Assembly (NCBI RefSeq): GCF_000372725.1
Contig: NW_005201165.1
Span: 273,072 to 337,071, forward strand
Length of the DNA: 64,000 nucleotides
Source: Emiliania huxleyi CCMP1516
Taxonomy: Eukaryota > Haptophyta > Isochrysidales > Noelaerhabdaceae
Reading direction: 5' to 3'
The position numbers and the translations under genes were made by a program. The notes below the pieces were generated by a model, which saw nothing but the letters and a program-made list of their open reading frames with translations, had not been told where the DNA came from and ran no database searches. This document shows, piece after piece, positions 52,682 to 62,133 of the stretch; position 1 is the stretch's first letter, and each line of letters begins with the position of its first letter.

Positions 52682-52937
52682 TACGGCCGCGTCAAGAGCA
52701 GGTCTCGCATGCGGGCGGCCCCCCACGGCGGGGACGCTCGCGGGGGAAATTCTTTTTCAGCGCACACATTCCACATTCGCTGTCGTGGGATCCCGAAGTT
52801 TCTCTTTTCGCCGAGCATGCTGCCTTCGCTGCCACAACTCGTCGCCTGCTTGCTGGTGCCACCAACGCCTTTGGGAGCGCCGGCCGTGCAACGAGCACAA
52901 CACACGGTGCGTAGCCTTGCGCAGCGGCGGCGCCAGG

Positions 52938-53657
52938 ATGCAGCACGCCGCTGCCGCGCCGGCCTCGGTCCTGTCTGGCTGCAAGCTTTCCTACTTTGGA
53001 ATCCCAGGTCGGGCAGAAGCGATTCGCCTCTCCTTGGCCATTGGCGGCGTCGACTTTGAGGACAAGCGCATTCCCTTTCCGGAGTGGGGCAAGGTGAAGC
53101 ACACGACTCCGTGGGCCACCGCCCCTGTGCTGGAGCTCGCCGACGGGTCGGAGCTTGCTCAGGCGCGGAGCATCTTGCGCTTCGTCGGCAGGCATGCCGG
53201 CCTGTACCCGGCCGACCCGCTCGCGGCGCAGCGAGCGGACGAGCTGATGGACGCACTCGAGGACCTCGGCGCGATCGTGACCAGCGTCGGCCAGGGCCTC
53301 CCGAAGGAGGAGCAGGAGGCCGCGCGCCGAGCCGCAGTGGCGGAGGGTGGGTCGGTGTACGACTTCCTTGCGAGGCTCGAAAAGTTCGTCGCAGCGCACG
53401 GCGTAGGCGGCCACGCGGTGGGCGACGAGCTCGACGTCGCGAGCATCCTGACGTTCACCGCGCTCGGCAGGCTGGTCGGCGGCGTCTACTTTGGTGTCCC
53501 TCCCACAGCATGCGACCCCTTCCCGCGCCTCCAGGCGGTTCGGAAGACCGTGGGCGCCCACCCTGCTGTCGTCGCGTGGTACCGGGCGCGGGTTGCGCAA
53601 ACGTCGCTGGAGTCGCTCTCGCCCGCGGAGCGGGTGCTAGCGGGAGGCGCGACATGA
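52938..53657 (+). CDS. Glutathione S-transferase (sigma-like)
   Basis: This 239-residue ORF shows the GST N-terminal thioredoxin fold: KLSYFGIPGRAEAIRLSLAI with the catalytic Tyr in the first strand, VDFEDKRIPFPEWGKVK, then TAPVLELADGSELAQARSILRFVG, the glutathione-binding cis-Pro and QxxS positions. The C-terminal helical domain follows (DELMDALEDLGAIVTSV, VGDELDVASILTFTALGRLVGG). YFxxxGRAE is characteristic of sigma/prostaglandin-synthase-like GSTs. The ATG at 52938 gives an Ala-rich 12-residue extension. An upstream ATG at 52817 (MLPSLPQLVACLLV) is in another frame and could be a leader exon. Divergent from the sugar transferase. Expected role: glutathione conjugation or peroxide handling. 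Confidence 0.88.
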   Translation: MQHAAAAPASVLSGCKLSYFGIPGRAEAIRLSLAIGGVDFEDKRIPFPEWGKVKHTTPWATAPVLELADGSELAQARSILRFVGRHAGLYPADPLAAQRADELMDALEDLGAIVTSVGQGLPKEEQEAARRAAVAEGGSVYDFLARLEKFVAAHGVGGHAVGDELDVASILTFTALGRLVGGVYFGVPPTACDPFPRLQAVRKTVGAHPAVVAWYRARVAQTSLESLSPAERVLAGGAT

Positions 53658-53910
53658 TGTGTGAGGATCTCCCAAGATATTGCCGGAGACTACACCGTGC
53701 GGTGCACGTCTGCCCAGAATTTGTGTATGTATGTAAAAGAGAGCGAGTGACGGATAAAGTCGTGTGAAAGAGCTGTGAAAGCGAAAGTAGCGAAATTAAT
53801 TGCCCGCCGCAGGCGAAGAAAATTTCAGGGTTTTTGGTCCCCTACGCCAAAGAAATCGAAGATTCCGCCGGCGGGCGGGAGGACGCGCCAACGGGCACGC
53901 GACTCGCGCT

Positions 53911-54110
53911 ATGATCGCGCTGGTGCTTGCGTTGCTGTGGCCGTCTTCATCCGTGTCGTACACCGAGCTGGCGCCACAGCAGTACAACAACGGCTCGGTA
54001 GAGCTGCTCCACGGGACTACTATCATCATCAGAGGGCCCGGCAATGTCCACGGCGGAGCTGGCGGTGGCGGTGGCGGCGGTGGTTATGGCGGCGGCGGCG
54101 GCGGAAGCGG

Positions 54111-54159
<49 letters not shown>

Positions 54160-54528
54160 TCTTACTGGACGGGGGCGCTCGCCGCTGCCAGCTTCGCGCT
54201 GATGCGGACGTCACATGTGCAAAGTGCCAATGGTCTCCAGCGAGGCTTGCTGAACAGCTGGAACGCAGTCGTGCTGGGCGCCACTCTGTACGCCTACATG
54301 CCTACCCACTACGGGCAGCTGACCACCACCGATTGGATACCCTGGTCGGCAGAGTCGGCGGCGGCAGTGGAGGAGCTTGCGGCTGCTACGCTCGAGGAGA
54401 AGTGCGCAAGGGCGCGGCTCACGATCGACGAGCTGTGGCTCGAGGCGGCGGACGCCCAGGTGCACCCACCGCGTGTAGAAGACCTCTCCTGTCCCCGGGT
54501 CCCAACTGCGCGCCATCTTTCGCTCTAG
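53911..54528 (+). CDS. Secreted or membrane Gly-rich protein, unknown
   Basis: This ORF encodes 205 residues. The signal peptide MIALVLALLWPSSSVSYT is followed by a mature start with ELAPQQYNNGSVELLHGTT. A nearly pure glycine run (about residues 49-83, from GGC repeats) precedes a hydrophobic segment (WTGALAAASFALM) and a mixed C-terminal part (STEWIPWS-like and ELAAATLEEKCARARLTIDELW). No family is known. The glycine run is coded by (GGC)n DNA, so its length may vary between strains. Its stop lies about 80 bp before the start of the large transposase-like gene. Confidence 0.55.
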
Positions 54529-54609
54529 GAGGATGCACTCTTGCTTCGCCAACGTCAAATTGTACTCGCTGAGCACGCCCACTGGCTAGCCACGTGTCTC
54601 GAGTCGGAC

Positions 54610-57600
54610 ATGTGCCAGCCGTGCGAGGGAGGGGGGGGGGCAGGGCCAGGGCGTCCGTCGAAGGAGACTATGCAAAAGCGAAAGGCCGCAGATCAGCTGG
54701 CCTCTCAACATGGACGCTCCTTCTTTCAGAACGCGGGTTTCGCAATTCCTTCGCGGCCGCCGAAGCCTGCCTTGCCCTCGCAGCAGCGCACTATCACTGA
54801 ACCTTCTGCCTCCTCCTCTACCCTCGGCAATGAGGCCGCCGAGTCGGCTACTCCCACCTCCGGCGCCGACGCAGAACTCACTGGCAGCGATGACGCGATG
54901 GACGGCAGTTCCTGCGCAGACCTGCCCGAGGCTCAGGCAGCGGAGGAAGCGGCAGAAGCAGAAGCCTCAGAGGCCGCAGAGAAAGCGGCCGCGGCTGTTC
55001 GCGCTGCGGAGCAGGCGGAGTCGAGGGTTGACTACGCCAGTGCTCTTCCGCAGGGTCGCATGCCGGCGCATGGCGAGCCGAGCTCGACGGGTCGCGAAGG
55101 TGCCTTGCGCGTGACAGCGACCCCGTACAATGATGGCCGGTACGATTTCAGCGGAGCATACAACATCTACGTCAGCGTCGCCGTACTCAAAGGTTCTGGT
55201 GGCAGATGGGAGGCCCTTAATCGGCAGACAACATACACCGCCACGTCTACCGATCCTGAGGATTGCCAGGCCGAGGCACTTGCAGAGGCGCGACGCATCG
55301 CGTGGCGCCTCTTGGAGCAGTCCAGGCAGCAGAGCGAAAAAAAGAAAAGGCGGCGCGGCCAACAGCTTCCCGCACCACCAGCCTCCGACCGCAGACTCCG
55401 GGAGAGAGGAGCGGCACAGCCGTCAGCAAAGCCTACGGATGGGCGCGCAAGCAACGGCCGCAAGAAAGGCTCATCCTCGCAGGCATCAGCCGAGTCATCA
55501 GCCGGCGCGGCACTGGCCGCTCACAGCTACGGAAACCCTTCGGTCAACTCGCAGCTTTTTGTGCCACTCGCAGAGAAGGCGCCTTCTATGCAGCTGGCAA
55601 TGCTCCAGCGCACTCAGGGCGAGCTTCGGCGCGTCCAATTGCAGCTGGCGCAGGAGAAGACGGCGCACGAGGCAAGCAAGGAGACAATCAGCGGCTTGAA
55701 GGTCGACCTCGGGCGGCTCCAACAGTGGGCGACCTCTCAGTTGGCCGTCGATATGGACCAGCTACCGAGCCCCCGACAGCTCGATGCGCTACTCGGCCAG
55801 GGCTACACCGCCACGGAGCGAGGCCGCACGATTTACAATCATCTCGACCGCGCCTTCAACGCCATCCAAACCATCACTGGTGGCGACCTGAGGAAGACGG
55901 CAGAGCTCATCGCCTTTGCGAGCAAGAAACTGGATCTCAATCGCGACGATCACGTGGATGAGCGGAAGCAAAGGGCAGTGAAGGGCATTATTGATTCGTT
56001 GCGCCAATTCTTTGTAAAGGCGCGAGGCATCACCGGCGGGGGACGTCCTCCCAAAAAGCTCTCGCAGGCTGTCCAGGCAATCGTCACGGCGATTGCACAC
56101 GCGCCCGAGCTGGGTGGATCGAGTCTGGCAGCGGTAGCGAGCGTGCTCGAGATGGGTGGGTCAGGTGCGAGCAAGCTCTCGGCCCGCGGGGATGCGGCGG
56201 ACGCCTTTATTTCCGACGGCGACTACTCGATCCTCTTTGAAGACCGATCCAAGGTGCGTTCGGATGCGTACACAGATGAGCAGCTAGATTGGGTCAAGAC
56301 CAACGTCTGGTTGAGCGACGACTTTACGAGAGAGTCGGAGGCAAAGAAGGATGAGATATTCGATCCAAAGTCTCGGAAGTCCAATCGTGCGCACCACCGA
56401 CTGCGGTGGCTCGAAGTTCCCCTCATGGAACTCTATCAACGCGGCAGAGAACTCTACCAGGAAGAGGCGGCGAGGAGAGAGTGGAAGGTGACGAAGATGT
56501 CGTCAACAACGATACGCAATCTACGTCCCTTTTGGGTCAAGGATCCGACGAGAGACGTCTGCCTCTGCCGCTATCACCTTGAGTTTGATCTTCTCGCCAA
56601 GGGGTTCACTCGACTCTGCTCCGCCATCAAGTGCCCGAACGACTGCGATATCTGCGAAAATGCGCCCAAGTTGACGACCGGGCTCAAACTCCGCGCCGCA
56701 CTCACGTGCCCGAGGCCAGAGGGGGAGGAGCGGTACGACGACCGCGCGTGTGTGGACGGGGAATGCCAAAAGTGCAAGGAGCTGCAGCTAATGGCAAATA
56801 TTGTTTGCCCGGCTCGACGTGCATTGATGGCCGACCATCAACTCAAGTGGGAGAAGTATGAAAAGACCCACATCGGACAAGATAAGGCGACGGGGGAGGA
56901 CCGATACAAAAATGACTTCATCGAGCAGGCTAGCCTAGCCTCCCCCCAAAGCCCCAACGCCCAACGCCATCCTAACGTCTGACGCCGTCCTTCGGCCTGT
57001 AGTCCGGCGTCGGGGAAGAGCTGTTCCAAGAGATTGGCGAATGCCTCAAGACGTTCAACCCGCATCACGATCTTGCCAAGCGACAGGTGTCTCACACGCA
57101 ATCCCCGCCTCCCCTCGCGCGTTCGCCTCCGCTCGCGCGTCAGCCTCCTCCCGGCCAGCACACAACATTGACACACCGTGCCGTCTGTGCTCAGGACGAC
57201 GACTGGTCGGCACTCAAGACTGACTTTCCGAGGGGCAGTTTCGTCTCGGTGCAGGACTTTTCTGAGAATCATCACCATAAAGTGCGCAACGAGCCCCAGG
57301 CCAAGTATTACCAGTCGGTCGACAGCACGCTCTACATGGTTGTGGTCCGATACCACCTCGATGACGCGACCAAGCTACCAGACGAGGTGAGAGACGAGCT
57401 TCGCGCCACTTATGCGAGTGTCGATCGGCCGCCGATCATCGTCGAGACCCTGGCCTTTGTGAGCGCAGATCGAAAGCACGACAACGCATTTGTGCGTCAC
57501 GTGAACGATCGCTACGTCGTGCCATACATGCAGTCGATCGGCGATTTCAGTACGCACTATGCTCGATCGGATGGTTGCAAATCGCAGTTCAAGTGCGCGA

Positions 57601-60032
57601 TGCACTTTGATTGGGTCAGTCGCCGCCAGTTTGAAACGGGGGTGCGAACGGACTGGTCCTTCTTTTGCAGCTGTCACGGCAAGTGCGACTGCGATCCGGA
57701 GGGCGGGTCGATCAAGTCAGCGGCGGCGAACTGGGAGCGCCATGGCGACCTCGAGGGCATGCGGGTTCAAGCCAAGCTCCCGGACGCGGCCAGCTTTGTC
57801 AAGTGGGCCAACGAGGGCAGTGCCGCCGGCTCGCCACACGGATATCACGCCGGCCTCACCGAACCTAAGGATTCCCTGTTGACCAAGCTGCGATGGGGCC
57901 GAAAAAATGCAATCTGGCGGCGGCAATTCATCAACGTGCCGACCACCGGCCCACAGGCAGTCTCCCGCATCTACTCCGAGTGCACGCTCGACGGCTCCGC
58001 TCGCATGCACTCTTTTGTTGACGTTGGTACACCGGGCACCATCTTGTGGCGTGAGCGTTCGTGCCATCAGTGCGAGAACTGCTGGGCTGGCAGAGCATCG
58101 ACCGGGTGCTCCGACGAGAAAAGGTTTGGGCGGGCGGTCCGCATGCCGATCATCCACCAGAAGAAACCGGAGAGCAGCCTCACCCGAACGCTGCGGAGTG
58201 TGCAGTCAAAGCCGCTGCCTGAGATGATCAAAGAGGTAACCGATGGTCAGTATGTTTGCGTCGTTGTGAAGGACAACCCGCACGAGCCGTGGATGCTTGG
58301 CCGTGCCGGCGGCGGCGTGGAGAAGGCGACGGCCAATGACGTGACGGAGGCGGCGAAGCTCGGCTTTACTATCAAAACGGGGGCGGAGGTGCTGCGACTC
58401 ATCAAATTTGAGCCATTTGAGCTTGGCTCGCGACGATACATTGAGACCAAGGTGCCGTTGGTGGTGCCAGCGACGGCCTTGCGGCGAGGAGAGCTCAAAC
58501 CAAACAACGTGAACGAGCTGCGCAAATCGGTCAGGATCAAAAATCAAGCCAGCCGCTATGGTGAGTCGACCTTTGAACTCAAAGAAGAAGATCTACGTGC
58601 AATCGTCGCGATCCTTGGGAGCGAGATTGGAGACTTTAAAGTCGACAAGCTTCTCGCACACCGAGTCGTCGTCCAGAGGGGCAAGCCGGTGGACCAGTTC
58701 CAAGTCAAGTGGCAGGGATGGGAGCGTGAGGAGGACTTGACTTGGGAGCCGCTAAGCGCCTTTGGCGGCGATGAGACACTGCTCGCCGAGGCGGCCGACG
58801 TGAAAGCCAAAGCTGCTGCAGCAGCCCAGGCTGCCACGAAGCAGCGGGCAGCGACGGCGCAGCGTGAGGCAGAGCAGGAGAGGGCGGCGGTAGAAGCGGC
58901 CAAGGCGGCGGCCGAGGCGGCGGCAGCGGAGCACGCAAAGCGAGAGCAAGAGGCGGTGGAGCAAGCGGCAGCGGCGGAGAAAGCCGAGGCAGCGGCGGCG
59001 GCAGCGGCGGCGGCGGAGGCTGCGGCGGCGAAGGCGGCGGCGGCAGAGGCGGCGGCGGCAGAGGCGGCGGCGGATGAGGTGGCGTCGGCAGAGCAGGCGG
59101 CGCGGGAGGGGACGTCAAAGGCAGGGGCCACCAACCGCGCTCTGACTCAGGCACCGATATCGATGCTTATGGCAGAGTCGGGGGCGGAGCGTGACACCGC
59201 AGCCGCCGCGGCGAGCTCTACTGCATCTCGTGCGGCCGAGGAGGCTAAGCTATCGCGTGCTCGGGCGGAGGAGGCGGAGGAGGCTGCCGCCAAAGCTGCT
59301 GCCGCGGTTGCGCGTGCAGAGCAGGCCAGTCGTCAGATCACAGTTCGTACGGGTTACTTCGGGTCGCTCAAGGAGATGCTGTCGCTGGCGGGGCGTGAGG
59401 TCGTGCCGGTCGCAGGCGACGGCAACTGCGGCTTCTACGCATTTTTGGGGTGCGAAGACGCCATTGAGCACTGCCGGGGCCGGACGCGGGCACCGACTGC
59501 GCGTGACTATGCCGCTCAGCAGAATCTACGCGAGGAATGCGTCAAATGGCTGCAGGATCGCCCGCAGCTAACAGCATGGCATGCGGGCATGGACGCCGTC
59601 TCCAACTCTCGGAGACAATCATCGTGGAGCGACGCGGCAATCAAAAATTTGGAGGGCGGCAAGCAGAGCACATCTGATAGCATGGGAGTGTACGCGAACG
59701 AGGCTGCTCTCCGCGCGATGGCGGGGCTTCGGAAGGAGCCCCTTGTGGTTGTTGATTCCAAAGCTGGGCCGTCTCTGAGCAAGCAGGTTCGCAATCGCCC
59801 GCCAGACCAAGTGGCGGTGTATGAAACTCATGCAGGGCCAGAGGATAAGCGGCGCTGGTTTGCCTCTGTGATGAAATGGATGTCATGGGCGAACGACATT
59901 GCGCCGGTGCTGCAGCGTCGCCTCGAGGGCAACCAGCTGGAGGACGACCCCAAGTATCGCGTGATTGTCCACAATGGCGAGCCGGCATCGAGCCGCGGCG
60001 GCCACTTTGACGCAACGCGCGTGGTAGTGTAG
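54610..60032 (+). CDS. Transposase-like protein with chromodomain and OTU-like domain
   Basis: Exons 54610-56928, 57003-57086 and 57195-60032 (introns GC-AG and GT-AG, both phase 0) give 1746 residues. Residues 1-350 are Ala/Glu/Ser-rich. A Cys-rich zinc-binding region follows (DVCLCRYHLEFDLL, IKCPNDCDIC, CVDGECQKC). Exon 3 carries YARSDGCKSQFK, then DWSFFCSCHGKCDCDPEGGS, the two halves of a motif seen in DDE-type transposase-like proteins of many eukaryotes (assignment from memory). A chromodomain comes next (VDKLLAHRVVV, FQVKWQGWEREEDLTWEPL), then a long Ala/Glu coiled coil. The C-terminal OTU-like cysteine protease fold has VAGDGNCGFYAFLG (Asp and Cys) and GGHFDAT (His) as the catalytic triad. 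The frame is intact and host-style introns are present. Confidence 0.75.
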
Positions 60033-60065
60033 TAGCGTGTCATAGCGTGCGTGCGTGTGTAAGGA

Positions 60066-60770
60066 ATGGACCGCGTGTTTTCTTTTATTTTCCTCGACGG
60101 GCGCTCGACGCGCCGTATGGAGCACGCGCGCGCCCGCTCACGCTGCCCAGCATGCCTGCAGCATCCAAACGAGGCGCACGGCGTCGCTCAGCCGTGTCCA
60201 CGCGGCTTCGCTCCTGTCCTAACCGGCGCCATCTGGGCGGCTGCTGCGGAGCTGCTGCCGGCGGTGCGACAACTGGCCGACAGATACGACGCTCAGGGCA
60301 CCCGTCGGCGATCCACCGGGAAAGGAACGAAGGCGCCGCTGTCGGCGATTCACCGCCGCTCGTTCCCGTCTCTTAAAGCTGGCTGCACCGTCGATGCGCA
60401 CATCGAGGCGCTCGTGGACGAGGGAGACGTCGCCTCCTCTTTCGTACCGGGGCACTGTTCGCGCCGGAAGGCACCGCGCACTGCCAAGTACATTAGCCTT
60501 CATCTCTCCTACCGCCGGCCGGGAGTGCAGCCTTCGCCATCGCTGGGTGAGATGGTCCTCGACTTTGGCACCTGCGAAGTAATGAACAACATGCAGTACA
60601 TCATATGGCGCTATGACAGCCCTGCGATGGGCGACCTCGACGCAGACGAGGCGGAGCTCATCTGCGCGGCGCAGATCGCCGACTTTCTCTCTCTCCCTGC
60701 GCGAGTGGTTGCGCCACCTTGGATGAGGCATATGGGCTGGGCAGGGGAGGTGGTAGAGGAGGTCGACTGA
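60066..60770 (+). CDS. Companion ORF of the transposase-like gene, unknown
   Basis: This 234-residue ORF starts 33 nt after the stop of the preceding gene, on the same strand. CPACLQHPNEAHGVAQPC could form a small zinc site. KYISLHLSYRRPG, LDFGTCEVMNNMQYIIWRYD and AELICAAQIADFLSLPARV are well-behaved protein segments without a known family. The very tight spacing suggests either co-transcription as a second ORF of one mobile element, or a missing splice that would join it to the upstream gene. The N-terminal MDRVFSFIFLDGR is moderately hydrophobic. Confidence 0.55.
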   Translation: MDRVFSFIFLDGRSTRRMEHARARSRCPACLQHPNEAHGVAQPCPRGFAPVLTGAIWAAAAELLPAVRQLADRYDAQGTRRRSTGKGTKAPLSAIHRRSFPSLKAGCTVDAHIEALVDEGDVASSFVPGHCSRRKAPRTAKYISLHLSYRRPGVQPSPSLGEMVLDFGTCEVMNNMQYIIWRYDSPAMGDLDADEAELICAAQIADFLSLPARVVAPPWMRHMGWAGEVVEEVD

Positions 60771-60970
60771 GGGCGCGAGGCCGCCAATCGTCACAGTCTG
60801 CTGCTGACTGTCGGTCACTGACTGGTTGCGCATTGCGCTGGCCGCGCAGCGGCCTTTAGAAAATTTTGGCCGCAGGCCTAGGTTTTGAAAGATCAAGAGA
60901 ATAAGCGCGGGTGAGGCTTTGAGAAGCTGCCGTTTGCGGCTTCCTAAGTCAATTTTTCGAGAGGAACGTT

Positions 60971-61067
60971 TTGGCTGAGCTAGAACTTCTCCAAAGTCGC
61001 GCGATCATCGAGTTTTGAGTCAATAATTATGAAAGGGAAGGGAGAGGGAGAGTTCTAGCTCAGCCAA
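60971..61067. repeat. 97-bp foldback with 17-bp perfect arms
   Basis: TTGGCTGAGCTAGAACT at 60971-60987 is exactly complementary to 61051-61067. The 63-bp centre is A/G-rich with no ORF. No target-site duplication is visible, so it may be a MITE remnant, an RNA hairpin or the right end of the neighbouring element. Confidence 0.75.
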
Positions 61068-61712
61068 TCGATTCAGCGTGCTCTGAAACGCCCAAAACCG
61101 TCGAGTTTTTCGCCGTGGTCCAAACAGAGAGCTTAATATTTTGATTTTCTTGGCCACGGCCACGATTACCCGTCACTCGCTCAAGAGGGATCGCGAATGT
61201 TGGAGACGGAGCTCGGAGGGTGTGGACGCGTCCAGTACACATGCATATCAAGTGAAAGAGCGAGTCAAAAGACCTCCCATTGCAAGAAGCCAGTGAGCGT
61301 GTGAGAGAGACAGACCCAGGAAGGTTTTACAGCGTTACACGGCCCCTGCCCGAGGCCGAGCTCAGGCTCGACAGAGTCGTCTCGGTCCTCGGTGAACATT
61401 GTGCATGCTCCATGCACTCCGCCCTCATCTTCACTCACTTGTTCGATGTCCCGGTCGGCGTGTTCACGGAAAAACGAAAAAGCACAACCCCGGGCCCGAA
61501 ATCGCACAGTGACAGTCACGCAACGCGCAGGAGCAAACACCTTCCTTCTCGCGCGCGCAAACGCCGACTCGCTCGGAGGCCGCACTGGCTGTTCACGTAA
61601 ATAAAAGCACAACCGGACAAACAAACGTGTGAGTGTTAGAGTTGTTTGGTATTGGACCTTACACGCCTGTAACCTCTCTTTAAGGTATTGCTAAAAATCT
61701 CTCTCTCTCTCA

Positions 61713-62027
61713 ACCGGACCCAAGACGCACAAGCACAGACAGTCGAGAAGGGTCAGACAGCAGCGACAGTCAGAATTGATTGATTGATAGTCAGAAGTCA
61801 GCGGCTGTTCACACAGAAACACAACCACGGTCGAGAGACCCCAGATTGGCATCCATGCCTCTCTGGACAGGGTGGCCCGCCACAACGACCCCTGGAATTG
61901 CGACTCGCCGCTTTCCTCCCGCTGTGATCCTGTGTGAGCTCTGTGTCTTGATTTGCCAACAACATACCTAAAACCCAAAAACGGACCCAGAGCACAAGCT
62001 CAGAGAAGTCAGCGGCTGTTCACACCC
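61713..62027 (+). repeat. Diverged direct duplication with 22-bp identical core
   Basis: AGAAGTCAGCGGCTGTTCAC occurs at about 61793 and again at about 62007. CGGACCCA followed by an A/C-rich AGCACA segment precedes both, so the duplicated unit is probably longer but decayed. Confidence 0.65.
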
Positions 62028-62133
62028 TGCTTTCGCTAGTCTGGCTCGGCCCTTTCGGCTCGCCCTGTGCTCGGTCCGCAGACGGTCCGCAGTCAGACGA
62101 CAGCGCTCGCTCGACGTCCAACCGTCTGAGAAT

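Larger units (their letters stand above)
60771..62133. other. Intergenic, repeat-bearing
   Basis: Relatively AT-rich for this window. It contains a 17-bp inverted repeat (60971-61067), a (TC)n patch near 61698, GATTGATTGATAG near 61780 and a diverged direct duplication (about 61710-61815 and 61978-62027). No gene was recognised; an ORF at about 61280-61600 has no protein-like pattern. Confidence 0.5.

Noticed and set aside
52817..52937. Alternative GST start with hydrophobic leader MLPSLPQLVACLLV
   Set aside because: It is in a different frame from the GST and no clear splice pair joins them; kept only as a note in the GST entry.
53780..60900. Terminal inverted repeats for the transposase-like element from GCCGCAGGC/GAAAATTT patches at 53.8 and 60.87 kb
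   Set aside because: The similarity is short, GC-biased and interrupted; it does not exceed what chance gives.
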